This document shows positions 34,411-43,558 of a stretch of DNA of 64,000 nt, in pieces. The DNA comes from an uncultured Verrucomicrobiota bacterium (GTDB lineage Bacteria > Verrucomicrobiota > Verrucomicrobiia > Limisphaerales > UBA9464). The position numbers and the translations under genes were made by a program. The notes below the pieces were generated by a model. That model had not been told where the DNA came from. It did no database searches and saw only the letters and a program-made list of their open reading frames with translations. Position 1 is the stretch's first letter; every line of letters begins with the position of its first letter. The stretch lies in the NCBI GenBank assembly GCA_903907925.1, contig CAIVQB010000085.1, positions 1-64,000 of the forward strand, read 5' to 3'.

Positions 34411-35103
34411 TCACGGCCGGATGGCTTGATACACCGTCTTCGCCATCAGGGTTGCGCCGGCGGCGTTGGGGTGGATTTTGTCGGGGAACAATTCGGGATG
34501 AGCGGACAACGCGTCGTTTAGGTCAATGACCGGCACCTTCCGCTTGTCACACACTTCCTGGGTCGCTTCGAGGACGAGGTCCAGCGTCGCCGCGTTGATG
34601 CCCCATTGATCGCCATACACCGGCACCGGCAGGCAGGTCCAAACCTTGGGCTTCGATTTCAGACCGCGGAAATGTTCGATGAGCGCGGTGTAGTCGGCAA
34701 TGAACGGCGCGCGGCCCTTCCAGTTCTGCGGCTTGGTGTCGTTGGTCCCGAGCTTGATGATGACCACGTCGGGCTGGAATTCGTCGGCATCTGTCATCTC
34801 CGGCGTGGTCCAATAGGGCAGATCTCCATTGCGCATCAGCGTGGCTCCGGACCGGCCGAAATTGCGCACCTGGAATCCGCTGCCGAGATACTCACCCAAC
34901 TGCGCGGGATAGCTGTTGGTCTCGCGTCCGTCGATACCGGCGCCGTAGGTGATGCTGTCACCGACGCAGGCGATCTTGATCACCGGATTGCCGCTGTGAT
35001 GGCGGTCCTGAAAATCCGACACCCGGATATGCGGCAGCTCCCGGGTGCGGCAACCGGCGGCGAAGGCGACTAGCGAGAGGAGGACAAACAGGCGGCGTTT
35101 CAT
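34411..35103 (-). CDS. SGNH/GDSL-type esterase lipoprotein
   Basis: Exported hydrolase with a lipobox (AFAAGC, Cys18). SGNH blocks are present: block I ACVGDSITYGAG (nucleophile Ser), block II around FGRSGATLM (Gly), block III LGTNDTKP (Asn) and block V FPDKIHPNAAG (Asp/His). This is the set seen in acyl esterases acting on polysaccharides, such as sialate or xylan O-acetylesterases. The substrate cannot be told from the sequence. It is followed after 70 bp by nothing on the same strand; its upstream neighbour is the alcohol dehydrogenase gene. Confidence 0.9.
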   Translation of the reverse strand: MKRRLFVLLSLVAFAAGCRTRELPHIRVSDFQDRHHSGNPVIKIACVGDSITYGAGIDGRETNSYPAQLGEYLGSGFQVRNFGRSGATLMRNGDLPYWTTPEMTDADEFQPDVVIIKLGTNDTKPQNWKGRAPFIADYTALIEHFRGLKSKPKVWTCLPVPVYGDQWGINAATLDLVLEATQEVCDKRKVPVIDLNDALSAHPELFPDKIHPNAAGATLMAKTVYQAIRP

Positions 35104-35173
35104 GTCAGCGTCGGGAGGGAGTGTGGCGGAGGAACGGCCGGGAACGAAGTGCGAAGTGGCGAAGGATAGGCAG

Positions 35174-36202
35174 TCAGCAACCGGGCACGATCAGCGTTTT
35201 GACGGCCCGATTCCCGGCGGCCATCGATCGGAACAACTCCGGCACCTGATCCAGCGTCGCCGTCCCATCCACAAAATCGGCGGCCCGAATCACGCCCGAT
35301 TCGATCCAGGCCAGGGCCTTGCGGATGGTCCGCGGCGTGTGATGGAAGCTCGCGAGAAGGGTGAGACTGGAATAATGGATCCGGGTGGTATCCAACTGAA
35401 CCGAAGTGCCACCCGGGCAACCACCAAAGAAATTCACCCGCCCGCCTTTACCCACCAGTTGAACCGCGGCTTCCCAAGCGGACGGTTTTCCAACCGCCTC
35501 GAACACCGCATCAAACCGCCGGCCCTGGCACGCGGCAGAAACTCCGGCGACCAAATCCTCCGCGCCGGCCATGTCAACGCCCCCCGTCGCCCCCAGCTTT
35601 CTCGCCAGTGCGAGGCGTGCCTCACCGCGTCCTGCCACCGTCACCCGGCATCCGGCGTTCCGCGCCAACGCCACGGCGAACAGCCCGATCGGTCCCGCGC
35701 CCAGAACCAGCACCGATTCACCGGGAACCAGTTTCAAATCCTCGATCCCCTGCACCACGCAGGCCAGCGGTTCGGTGAGCGCAGCATCCCGATAATCCGT
35801 TTTCGCCTGAAGCTCGATCAGGTTCCGGGTGGCGATGCGTTCGGGAATGACAATGGATTCGGCATAGGCCCCGTTCAAAAAGAGCAGGTCGTCGCAGAGA
35901 TTCTGCTGTTGGTGCTGGCAGAAGAAACAGGTCTCGCAGGGCGCCGAATTGGCCGCCACCACCCGCGCTCCGGAATGCCAGGACGGGTGCCGCGACTCCG
36001 TGATCCGGCCCGCCAGTTCGTGTCCGAACACGCAGGGCGGCGTCAGCATCCGGGCGTGGTAGCCGCGGCGATAAACCTTGAGATCGGTGCCGCAGGTCAA
36101 CGCGGCCTCAATGCCGATCCGCACCTCGCCCTCCGCCAATGGAACCTCGGGGAGATCCTCGATGCGGATGTCTTCACGACCCTGCAGGACGGCGGCTTTC
36201 AC
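35174..36202 (-). CDS. Zinc-dependent medium-chain alcohol/polyol dehydrogenase
   Basis: NAD(P)-dependent dehydrogenase of the MDR family, nearest in style to threonine or sorbitol dehydrogenases. CGTDLKVY carries the catalytic-zinc Cys, FGHELAGRI the zinc His-Glu pair, and APCETCFFCQHQQQNLC the four structural-zinc Cys. VLVLGAGPIGLFAVALA is the Rossmann GxGxxG motif. The start is the GTG at 36202 (VKAAVLQGREDI); the much longer open frame to 37111 is an antisense shadow over dedA. Divergent from dedA. Substrate unknown. Confidence 0.9.
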   Translation of the reverse strand: MKAAVLQGREDIRIEDLPEVPLAEGEVRIGIEAALTCGTDLKVYRRGYHARMLTPPCVFGHELAGRITESRHPSWHSGARVVAANSAPCETCFFCQHQQQNLCDDLLFLNGAYAESIVIPERIATRNLIELQAKTDYRDAALTEPLACVVQGIEDLKLVPGESVLVLGAGPIGLFAVALARNAGCRVTVAGRGEARLALARKLGATGGVDMAGAEDLVAGVSAACQGRRFDAVFEAVGKPSAWEAAVQLVGKGGRVNFFGGCPGGTSVQLDTTRIHYSSLTLLASFHHTPRTIRKALAWIESGVIRAADFVDGTATLDQVPELFRSMAAGNRAVKTLIVPGC

Positions 36203-36325
36203 GGGGCGAACGTTCCCGGACAAGCGGCTTGCACCGCAAGGCGAACTTCCCGCAGCGTCCGCCGGTGCCGGTCCAAACCACCGGCCCGAATCGCCGGCGG
36301 TTGGCGTCGAATACCCTGTCACAAA

Positions 36326-36985
36326 ATGGATCTCCTGAAGCAAGTGCTCGAGTTTGTCCTGCATCTCCAGGATCACCTGAATCAACTGCTGCACGACTAC
36401 GGTCCCTGGTTCCACGGGCTGCTGTTCGCGGTGATTTTCTGCGAGACCGGACTGGTGGTCACCCCGTTCCTGCCCGGGGATTCGCTGCTGTTCGCGATTG
36501 GCGCGCTCGCTGCCGATCCGGCCAGTGGACTCGGCCTGGCGACCTGCGCGGTCACCATCGCCGGCGCGGCGTTCCTCGGGGACAACGTCAACTATTGGGT
36601 GGGCAAACAGGTCGGAACCCAGTTGGTGAAACGGTTTCCGCGATTGATCCAGCAGAAGCATCTCGACCGAACCCATGCCTTCTTCGAACGGTACGGCGGG
36701 AAGACCATCGTCATGGCGCGCTTCGTTCCCATCGTCCGGACCTTCACGCCGTTCGTGGCCGGGATGGGTGCCATGCCGTACTCGCGTTTCCTCGGATTCA
36801 GCGTGGTGGCAACGGCCCTGTGGGTCAGCCTGATTCTGCCGGCGGGCTATTTCTTCGGAAACATCCCGGCGGTGAAACGGCATTTTGAACTGGTGGTGAT
36901 CGGCATCATCGTCGTCTCCTGCCTGCCGATGGTTGTCGAGTACCTCCGGGCACGGCGGAGCGCCAGGGCCAACCCCGGGAAGTGA
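36326..36985 (+). CDS. DedA family membrane protein
   Basis: Integral membrane protein of the SNARE-associated/DedA superfamily, implicated in lipid flipping and envelope homeostasis. Diagnostic segments are FCETGLVVTPFLPGDSLLF (N-terminal, Glu and the PGDSLL motif), GDNVNYWVGKQVG, and the FxRFxPxxR-type motif MARFVPIVRTFTPFVAGMG. Four to five membrane spans. The 219-aa length is normal. The ATG at 36326 is chosen because the open frame upstream has no DedA features. Confidence 0.93.
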   Translation: MDLLKQVLEFVLHLQDHLNQLLHDYGPWFHGLLFAVIFCETGLVVTPFLPGDSLLFAIGALAADPASGLGLATCAVTIAGAAFLGDNVNYWVGKQVGTQLVKRFPRLIQQKHLDRTHAFFERYGGKTIVMARFVPIVRTFTPFVAGMGAMPYSRFLGFSVVATALWVSLILPAGYFFGNIPAVKRHFELVVIGIIVVSCLPMVVEYLRARRSARANPGK

Positions 36986-37028
36986 AGCGCGCTTGCGACA
37001 CCGCGAAGGTGGGTTAGCGTCCCGCACC

Positions 37029-37502
37029 ATGGCAACCGAACCTCCGATTTCATTGAAGCCCGGCGATCCCGCACCGGATTTTTCGGCGACCGCCACCGAC
37101 GGTTCGACCATCCGCCTGGCGGATCTATTGGGAACCCCGGTGGTTCTCTACTTCTATCCGCGCGACGACACTCCGGGTTGCACCAAGGAAGCCTGCGCTT
37201 TCCGGGACAGCTACGCGGCCTTCAAGAAAAAGGGCGCGATCGTCCTGGGCGTCAGCCTCGACACGGTGAAATCGCATGTGAAATTCACCGAGAAGTTCAA
37301 ACTCCCCTTCCCGCTGTTGGCCGACGAAAACAAGGCGATCGTCACGGCCTACGGGGTCTGGGGCATGAAAAGCTTCATGGGCCGGAAGTACGAGGGCATC
37401 CACCGGGTCACCTTTCTGATCGGTGCCGACGGCCGGATCCGCAACATCTGGCCCAAGGTGAAGCCAGAGGAACACGCAGCGGAAGTCCTGGCGGCGTTGT
37501 AA
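37029..37502 (+). CDS. bcp: Thioredoxin-dependent peroxiredoxin, BCP/PrxQ type
   Basis: Thiol peroxidase reducing hydroperoxides. Peroxidatic C51 and a second Cys C56 lie in YPRDDTPGCTKEACAFRD, the five-residue spacing of BCP/PrxQ enzymes that form an intramolecular disulfide. The 157-aa length is typical. It follows dedA by 43 bp, and another peroxiredoxin gene lies 140 bp downstream. Confidence 0.95.
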   Translation: MATEPPISLKPGDPAPDFSATATDGSTIRLADLLGTPVVLYFYPRDDTPGCTKEACAFRDSYAAFKKKGAIVLGVSLDTVKSHVKFTEKFKLPFPLLADENKAIVTAYGVWGMKSFMGRKYEGIHRVTFLIGADGRIRNIWPKVKPEEHAAEVLAAL

Positions 37503-37644
37503 TTCCACGGCAAGCAGCCGGGTCAGTGTCTGGGACCACAGCGAGAAACCACACACTTCCACCGTTTGACACCCCGGCGGGGCCGTACTATTTGTCGCGG
37601 GCTGCACGTCAACGATTCCGCGACACCGTCAACTTTTTCATACC

Positions 37645-38124
37645 ATGCCCATTGCTGTCGGCTCCAAAGCCCCTGATTTCACCCTCAAGTCCAAGTCGTC
37701 CACGGGTCTTTCCGATCTGAAGCTGTCGGCCAACTTCGGCAGCAAGAACACGGTGATCCTGTTCTTCCCGCTCGCCTTCACCGGCGTCTGCACCCAGGAA
37801 ATGTGCGACATCACCTCCGGTCTCGGAGCCTACGGCGCCCTGAATGCCGACGTGATCGCCATCAGCGTGGACAGCCCGTTCGCGCAGGAAGCCTGGGCCA
37901 CGGCCAACAAGATCACCGTCAAGATCGGCAGCGACCTCAACAAGACCGTGACCGACGCCTATCAGGTGCGGTTCCCGATGCTGGCCGGTGTGGGTGACAC
38001 GTCCGCCCGGGCCGCCTTCGTCATCGATAAGACGGGCGTAGTACGTTACGCCGAGCAGACGCCGACGCCCAAGGACCTGCCGAATTTCGAAGCCATCAAA
38101 GCCACCCTGGCCACGCTTCAATAA
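37645..38124 (+). CDS. Peroxiredoxin (AhpC/TSA superfamily, AhpE-like)
   Basis: Second peroxiredoxin, distinct from the preceding BCP. Peroxidatic C49 in FFPLAFTGVCTQEMCD with C54 five residues on; ISVDSPFAQEAWATANKI is typical of AhpE and archaeal-type Prx. The 159-aa length is normal. Followed directly by a strong terminator. Confidence 0.92.
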   Translation: MPIAVGSKAPDFTLKSKSSTGLSDLKLSANFGSKNTVILFFPLAFTGVCTQEMCDITSGLGAYGALNADVIAISVDSPFAQEAWATANKITVKIGSDLNKTVTDAYQVRFPMLAGVGDTSARAAFVIDKTGVVRYAEQTPTPKDLPNFEAIKATLATLQ

Positions 38125-38142
38125 CGACAGGAACCCCTCTCC

Positions 38143-38179
38143 AAAGGGCGCGGCTTTCCCAGCCGCGCCCTTTTTGTTT
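38143..38179 (+). terminator. Rho-independent terminator after the second peroxiredoxin gene
   Basis: 13-bp stem AAAGGGCGCGGCT paired with AGCCGCGCCCTTT, 5-nt loop TTCCC, then TTTTTGTTTG, about 20 bp after the stop codon. Confidence 0.93.
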
Positions 38180-38280
38180 GTCGAAATCCAAATGCAGTCA
38201 GCGAACCAGCCAATTCAACAGTCTGTCTAAAACCGTTGCCGCCCGGCCGGCGGCTTTCTAGCCTCAACCGAATATCTTCG

Positions 38281-39153
38281 ATGAAAATCTACCTTGATGG
38301 TCAGTTCTGCAGTGAAGCGGACGCCAAAATCTCCGTGTTCGATCACGGTCTGCTGTATGGCGACGGCGTGTTCGAAGGCATCCGGATGTATCACAACCGG
38401 GTCTTCAAACTCCGCGAACACATCGAACGCCTCTATTGGTCCGCGAAGGCCATCCTGCTGGACATCCCGATGACACAGGAGGAGATGATCGCCGCCACCG
38501 TCGAAACCTGCCGCCAGAACAATCTCCGCGACGGCTATATCCGGCTCGTCGTGACGCGCGGCAAGGGCACGCTCGGCCTTGATCCGCGCAAATGCCCGAA
38601 GGCGTCGATCATCATCATCGCAACGACGATCCAACTCTACCCCGAGAAGACTTACGCCGAGGGGCTGACGATCGTCACCGTGCCGACGACCCGCAACATC
38701 GTGAACGCCGTGAACCCGGCGATCAAATCGTTGAACTACCTCAACAACGTGCTGGCCCGCATCGAGGCCAACAACGCCGGCGTCGAGGAGGCCATCCTGC
38801 TGAACAGCGATGGGTTCGTGGCCGAATGCACCGCGGACAACGTGTTCATCGTGCAGAAGGGAAAACTCTACACGCCGCCGCTGAGCTCCGGCGCGTTGTA
38901 CGGCATCACCCGGAACACGGTCCTCGACGTCGCGCGCGAGCTCGGCATTCCGTCCGGCGAACCCAGCCTCTCGCGCTACGATCTCTACATCGCCGACGAA
39001 ATGTTCCTCACCGGCACCGCCGCCGAAATGATCCCGGTGGTGAAGGTCGATGGCCGGGTGATTGGCACGGGAAAACCGGGACCGATCACTGCGAAACTGC
39101 TGGCCGGCTTCCAGGCTCGGACCCGGACGGACGGCGAGATCATCTTTGCCTGA
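38281..39153 (+). CDS. ilvE: Branched-chain-amino-acid aminotransferase
   Basis: Fold-type IV PLP enzyme for the last step of Ile, Leu and Val synthesis. It starts MKIYLDGQFCSEADAKISVF; the PLP Lys is K149 in NPAIKSLNYLNNVLA, and the conserved Glu and cofactor loop are in GVEEAILLNSDGFVAECT. The YGDGVFEGIRMY motif is typical. The 290-aa length is normal. The in-frame ATG at 38236 is rejected because it adds 15 non-conserved residues. Confidence 0.95.
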   Translation: MKIYLDGQFCSEADAKISVFDHGLLYGDGVFEGIRMYHNRVFKLREHIERLYWSAKAILLDIPMTQEEMIAATVETCRQNNLRDGYIRLVVTRGKGTLGLDPRKCPKASIIIIATTIQLYPEKTYAEGLTIVTVPTTRNIVNAVNPAIKSLNYLNNVLARIEANNAGVEEAILLNSDGFVAECTADNVFIVQKGKLYTPPLSSGALYGITRNTVLDVARELGIPSGEPSLSRYDLYIADEMFLTGTAAEMIPVVKVDGRVIGTGKPGPITAKLLAGFQARTRTDGEIIFA

Positions 39154-39199
39154 ACGGCGGGAACATCGAAGCAACGACCCGTCTCCATCGGGCGACGCC

Positions 39200-39541
39200 A
39201 TGATCTATCGACTTGCGGAGCTCCACGATTGGTCGGCCGCTCAACGGCAGGGATTCTTCGCCAGCCCCGATCTGGCCGCGGAGGGGTTCATCCACTTCTC
39301 CGAACGCCACCAGGTGGAAGGCGTCGCCCGGCGGTATTATTCCGGGCGCGCCAACCTGATCCTACTCGTGGTGGACGAAACCCGACTGGGACCTGCCGCT
39401 CCGTTGAAGCGAGAGAACACGACCGGCGGAACGGAATTATTTCCCCACGTCTACGGCGCGGTGTCCTTGGACGCGGTGGTTCAGTCGGCTCCGTTTCTAC
39501 AGAACGCGGACGGCACGATCCATTGGGCAGAGGGAGTCTGA
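39200..39541 (+). CDS. DUF952 family protein
   Basis: Small 113-aa cytoplasmic protein of a family with no proven function. Family marks are EGFIHFSERHQVEGVARRYY and LFPHVYGAVSLDAV. The start at 39200 (MIYRLAELHDW) fits; the longer frame from 39062 overlaps ilvE by 92 bp and is a shadow. It follows ilvE by 46 bp and may share its transcript. Confidence 0.88.
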   Translation: MIYRLAELHDWSAAQRQGFFASPDLAAEGFIHFSERHQVEGVARRYYSGRANLILLVVDETRLGPAAPLKRENTTGGTELFPHVYGAVSLDAVVQSAPFLQNADGTIHWAEGV

Positions 39542-39744
39542 GGTTCCCCTTCGGACACCCTCCCCACCGTTCGGAACGGAGGGGAGGGCCGGGGAGAAGC
39601 GGCGTCCACGAGCACGAGTGGTTGCCTTCGGTTCAACAAGGAATTCCCCACAACATCGCAATCATCAGCGCCCATTCTCATCCAGGAAACCGTGCACGCT
39701 TGGACCGGACTTGCCCCCGGCGTCGGGAACCATAGGGTACGGGC

Positions 39745-40251
39745 ATGGACCCGCTGTCTGCGTCGGACCTGCATCGCATCAACGCCGCCCAAGGCTGGCT
39801 GATGCTCGGCGCACCCGGCGAGGCGCACTTGGAATTGCGAGAAATCACCGCCGGCTCGGAAACCCGGCCGGAAGTGCTGGATTTGCAATGGCAGGCCTTC
39901 GCGGCGCAGACCAACTGGACCGCCGCATTCGCCATCGCCGAAGTGTTGATCCGGCAACATCCCGGGGCACCCGGCGGATGGATCAATCGTTCCTACGCGG
40001 CCCGACGTATGCCCGGCGGAGGATTGGCGCGCGCCTTCGAACTTCTGCGGCCGGCAGCCGATTGTTTTCCCGACGAACCGGCGATCCCGTTCAACCTCGC
40101 CTGTTATTGCGCCCAGGAAAACCGGCTCGACGACGCCTGGACCTGGTATCGCGCCGCCCGAAAGGTCGGCAATCCAGCAGCCCTTCGATCGCAGGCATTG
40201 GCCGACGACGATCTTCGTCCGCTGTGGCCGATGATCAGCCAATTGCAGTAA
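39745..40251 (+). CDS. TPR-like helical repeat protein (168 aa)
   Basis: Short soluble protein made of helix pairs resembling tetratricopeptide repeats (INAAQGWLMLGAPGEAHLEL, AEVLIRQHPGAPGGWINRSY, NLACYCAQENRLDDAWTWYR). No signal peptide or catalytic motif. Probably a protein-interaction scaffold. The 200-bp gap before it (39542-39744) holds nothing recognisable. Confidence 0.75.
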   Translation: MDPLSASDLHRINAAQGWLMLGAPGEAHLELREITAGSETRPEVLDLQWQAFAAQTNWTAAFAIAEVLIRQHPGAPGGWINRSYAARRMPGGGLARAFELLRPAADCFPDEPAIPFNLACYCAQENRLDDAWTWYRAARKVGNPAALRSQALADDDLRPLWPMISQLQ

Positions 40252-40351
40252 GAGCCCGTCCGAACAGCGCACCGCCGACGGAGGAAAACCGTGCCGTTGG
40301 CGCTGCAACACAGGCTTCCCCTGCCCCCGCACGAAACGCTAGATTCCCCGG

Positions 40352-41032
40352 GTGAAGCACAAAGGGAAGGCGCTCAACGCCGCAGCCGTCATTCTCGGCA
40401 AAGGACTCATGGCCGTCGTCCTCCTGGCCGGCGTTTCGGCGTTCCTATGGCCGAAGTCGCTGATCCTGGCCGCCGCCATTTGCGCGCTGGGCCTCGTCTT
40501 CTTCGCTTTCGTCCTCTGGTTCTTCCGTGACCCGGATCCCGTCGTTCCGCCCGATCCGAACCTCGTGGTCTCGCCGGCGCACGGCACGGTGGACGTGATC
40601 GATGAAACGACGGAACTGCACGTGATGGGCGGGCCTTGCCGGCGGGTTTCGGTCTTTCTTTCGGTGTTCAACGTCCACGTCCAGCAGGCACCGGTTTCCG
40701 GCCGGATCACCTACCTGAAACACACGCCCGGTCTTTTTCTCAACGCGCTGAAAACCGAATCGGCGGCGCACAACGAGAACGTGCTGATCGGGTTCGAAGT
40801 GACCGGGCGGACCGGGGTCCGGATCGGAGTCCGCCTGATCACCGGCCTGATTGCCCGCCGCATCATTCCCTGGGTCCGGATCGGTGAGACGCCGGCCATG
40901 GGCGAACGAATCTCCATGATCCAGTTCGGTTCCCGGGTGAACATTTACCTCCCCATCGGGTCTGAACTGAACGTGAAACTCGGTGATCGCGTGGTGGGTG
41001 GACAAACGGTGATCGGCCGGTTGACGTCATGA
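40352..41032 (+). CDS. psd: Phosphatidylserine decarboxylase
   Basis: Pyruvoyl-dependent enzyme making phosphatidylethanolamine. It starts at a GTG, has two N-terminal membrane helices (about 15-57), then SPAHGTVDVI with a catalytic His (H77), FLSVFNVHVQ with H109, and the self-cleavage site G193-S194 in QFGSRVNIYL, where Ser becomes the pyruvoyl group. The short 226-aa form matches the compact archaeal-type PSD common outside Proteobacteria. It overlaps pssA by 4 bp. Confidence 0.94.
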   Translation: MKHKGKALNAAAVILGKGLMAVVLLAGVSAFLWPKSLILAAAICALGLVFFAFVLWFFRDPDPVVPPDPNLVVSPAHGTVDVIDETTELHVMGGPCRRVSVFLSVFNVHVQQAPVSGRITYLKHTPGLFLNALKTESAAHNENVLIGFEVTGRTGVRIGVRLITGLIARRIIPWVRIGETPAMGERISMIQFGSRVNIYLPIGSELNVKLGDRVVGGQTVIGRLTS

Positions 41033-41946
41033 ATACTTCGACCCCGAACGATCCGCTGCCCGTCGCCAGACCGCCCGCTGAAGACACGGACGCACGGCTC
41101 AAGATCTACCTGCTCCCGAATCTGTTCACGGCGGGCAATCTGTTCTGCGGATTCCTCGCCCTGACCCGGATTGTCGAAGCCGTCCCGGAATCGCCCAACT
41201 TCAACGCGGTCATCCGCAACGCGCTGGCCTACATCCTCCTCGCCTGCATCCTCGATTTGCTCGACGGCCGGGTCGCGCGCATGGGCGGGTTCGAGTCACC
41301 GTTCGGCCGCGAGTTCGATTCGCTGGCGGACATCGTCAGTTTCGGCGTGGCACCGGCGTTTCTGGTACATCGGATCGTGCTGAAACCGGTGTTCATCAAC
41401 CACCCGGAGATCGGTTGGTTCATCGCCTCGCTGTACGTGATCTGCGGCGCGTTCCGACTGGCCCGCTTCAACTGCCTCGCCGCCCAGGCGGGAACCGGTG
41501 GCGGGAAATACTTCCTCGGATTTCCCATCCCCGCCGCCGCCGGAATGGTGGCGTCGCTGACCCTCTTCCTGCTCTGGTGGGACGAGAAACCGTTTCAAGA
41601 CGTCGAAGGCAGCCGGTGGCGATTCATCCTGCCGGTCATCTTGGTGTTCCTGTCGGCGATGATGGTCAGCGAAGTGAAGTATCCGACCTTCAAACGACTC
41701 GACTGGCGGACCCAGCGGCCGTTTGTGAAGACGCTCATCATCGTGCTGATCGTCGGCTTCCTGCTGTTGTTGTGGCAGAAGGTCCTGCCCGTCGCCGCGC
41801 CGCTCGGGTTCACCGCCTATCTGGTGTACGGATTCATCCGGCCCAGCATCTCGCGCCAGATGCAGCGGGAGATCGAGGTCGACGATGAACCGGACGACGA
41901 ACCCGAGCCGGGCACAACCACGCCCTCGGGTTCGCGGAATCTGTAG
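41029..41946 (+). CDS. pssA: CDP-diacylglycerol-serine O-phosphatidyltransferase
   Basis: Membrane enzyme producing phosphatidylserine, the substrate of the preceding decarboxylase. The CDP-alcohol phosphotransferase signature D76-x2-D79-G-x2-A-R-x8-G-x3-D97-x3-D101 is complete (DLLDGRVAR, then GREFDSLAD). About eight helices follow, with an acidic tail (DDEPDDEPEP). Translationally coupled to psd, so the two genes form a phosphatidylethanolamine pathway unit. Confidence 0.95.
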   Translation: MNTSTPNDPLPVARPPAEDTDARLKIYLLPNLFTAGNLFCGFLALTRIVEAVPESPNFNAVIRNALAYILLACILDLLDGRVARMGGFESPFGREFDSLADIVSFGVAPAFLVHRIVLKPVFINHPEIGWFIASLYVICGAFRLARFNCLAAQAGTGGGKYFLGFPIPAAAGMVASLTLFLLWWDEKPFQDVEGSRWRFILPVILVFLSAMMVSEVKYPTFKRLDWRTQRPFVKTLIIVLIVGFLLLLWQKVLPVAAPLGFTAYLVYGFIRPSISRQMQREIEVDDEPDDEPEPGTTTPSGSRNL

Positions 41947-41961
41947 CCCACAACGAGCCGG

Positions 41962-42624
41962 ATGATTGACTGGGGGGAAATCGCTCTCGCCGGAGGGCTG
42001 GGAATGCTGGCCGGGTTCATCACCTCGGCGCTGGGCGGTCCCATCAACGTCACCATCGTCAACGAAAGCGCACACAGCGGATTCATCCGCGCCTTCCTCA
42101 TCGCCGTCGGCGCCGTGGTGATGGAGACCATCTACTGCGGCATGGCGTTCGCCGGGTTCGCGTCTTTTTTTCAATCCCACACCGTTCAAGCGGCGATGCA
42201 GCTCGCCAGCTTCATCCTCGTGCTGTGGCTCGGCATCAAATACCTGCTGGCTGGCCACGTGCCCGGTGAGGAACGCGGACTCCAAATGGCCGAACGCCGG
42301 CTGCATCCCCATACCGCATTCTGGATCGGCTTCGTCCGGGTGCTGGCAAATCCGGGCGTGCTCCTACTGTGGCTGGGCATCACGGCAACGCTGCTCTCCC
42401 ACGGCGTCCTCGATCCTCACTGGCATTCCAAGGTCCCGTTTTGCGGCGGAGTCGCAGCCAGTGGGTTCATCTGGTTCGCCGGGGTCAGTTGGGGTGTTTC
42501 GCGCGGACACGGACGGTTCCCCGTGATCGTGCTGAAACGGATCTCCCAGTTCAGTGGAATCCTGCTGATCGTCACCGCAGTTATCCTCGGTGTTCGCCTG
42601 ATTCACCTTCTGGCCCGGCATTGA
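41962..42624 (+). CDS. LysE/RhtB family exporter
   Basis: Small amino-acid-exporter-type membrane protein with about six helices. Family-like features are the N-terminal LGGPINVTIVNESAHSGFIRAF (the usual P-G-P region is GGPIN here) and the central FWIGFVRVLANPGVLLLWLG, matching the conserved N-P-x-x-x-x-F/W pattern. It follows pssA by 15 bp. The transported compound is unknown. Confidence 0.82.
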   Translation: MIDWGEIALAGGLGMLAGFITSALGGPINVTIVNESAHSGFIRAFLIAVGAVVMETIYCGMAFAGFASFFQSHTVQAAMQLASFILVLWLGIKYLLAGHVPGEERGLQMAERRLHPHTAFWIGFVRVLANPGVLLLWLGITATLLSHGVLDPHWHSKVPFCGGVAASGFIWFAGVSWGVSRGHGRFPVIVLKRISQFSGILLIVTAVILGVRLIHLLARH

Positions 42625-42841
42625 CCGGGCATCATTCCCGGCCGTCTCGGGTCCGCTCGCAGATTCTTTTGCACCGCAACCCACTGCGCTGCATGCGCTG
42701 ATCGACGACACCCTCCCCGCCCCAACGGCACATCGGTAACCGGATTGGGGTCGCGACCGTCATTACCGGTATCCTGGGTTCGACCGGATCGATCCGATCG
42801 GGACCGGACCACACGTACTCCAACACCTCACACTCGTGATC

Positions 42842-43357
42842 ATGAAGAACAACACTCTGTTGCGCGGAACGCTTGCCTTGCTAGCGGCAACCGCGCTGTA
42901 CCAAACCACCCCCGCCTTCGCCCAAGCTCCGGCCGGCGGCGGCGCTCCCGCTGCCGGCGGTCAGGGCGGCGGCCGACGCGGCGGTGGCGGTCCGATGGCC
43001 AACATGTCGGACGAACAACGGGAAGCCCTCCGCCAGATCGCCACCGACAACCGCGAACTCACCACCAAGCTGACCGAAGCCCGCAAGGAACTCGGCGGCG
43101 CCATTTACGCCGAGACGGTCAATGAAGGAACCATCCGCGAGAAGTCCGCAGCCGTCGCCAAGATCGAGGCCGATCTCGCGGTGGCCCGCGCCAAGGGATT
43201 CGCCAAGGTCCGCGACAAGTTCACTGCCGAGCAGATTGACGCCATGAAGAACATGCCCGGCGGCTTCGGCGGCCGTGGCGGTGGCGGCGGTGGAGCCGGC
43301 GGCGCGGGTGGCGGCGGAGCCAACCGTCGTCCTCCGGGCGGAGCGGCAGCGCAGTAA
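42842..43357 (+). CDS. Small exported Gly-rich protein (Spy/CpxP-like helical core)
   Basis: Periplasmic protein with a signal peptide ending TPAFAQA. A Gly-rich linker precedes a helical core (about 55-125: SDEQREALRQIATDNRELTT and EKSAAVAKIEADLAVARAK) of the kind seen in Spy/CpxP-like periplasmic chaperone or metal-sensor proteins, then KFTAEQIDAMKNMPGG. It ends in a long poly-Gly tail. It lies just upstream of an ECF sigma gene; related proteins are often part of such stress circuits. Assignment is by pattern only. Confidence 0.65.
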   Translation: MKNNTLLRGTLALLAATALYQTTPAFAQAPAGGGAPAAGGQGGGRRGGGGPMANMSDEQREALRQIATDNRELTTKLTEARKELGGAIYAETVNEGTIREKSAAVAKIEADLAVARAKGFAKVRDKFTAEQIDAMKNMPGGFGGRGGGGGGAGGAGGGGANRRPPGGAAAQ

Positions 43358-43400
43358 TCGCTGGTTTATCGTCCGGTCAATCCGACCGGATTCAGGTCAC

Positions 43401-43439
43401 CGGGCCATCACGCATTGTCGTGGTGGCCCGTTGCCTTTG
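43401..43439 (+). terminator. Terminator after the Spy-like gene
   Basis: CGGGCCATCACGC with TCGTGGTGGCCCG forms a stem of about 12 bp including a G-T pair, followed by TTGCCTTTGTT. It separates this gene from the ECF sigma-factor gene. Confidence 0.7.
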
Positions 43440-43558
43440 TTCAACCCCGTCCCCCCCATGCGGGCTGGTCCTGGGTTCCGATCCACCCGGCCTTTCCAAA
43501 TTCTCCGACAGCCGCGTAGACAAATTTCCCGGCAGGGTGCGTCCTCCAGACAACCTCC

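Noticed and set aside
35045-36325. N-terminal extension of the dedA frame
   Set aside because: The extra residues are antisense to the zinc dehydrogenase, and DedA homology starts only at the ATG at 36326.
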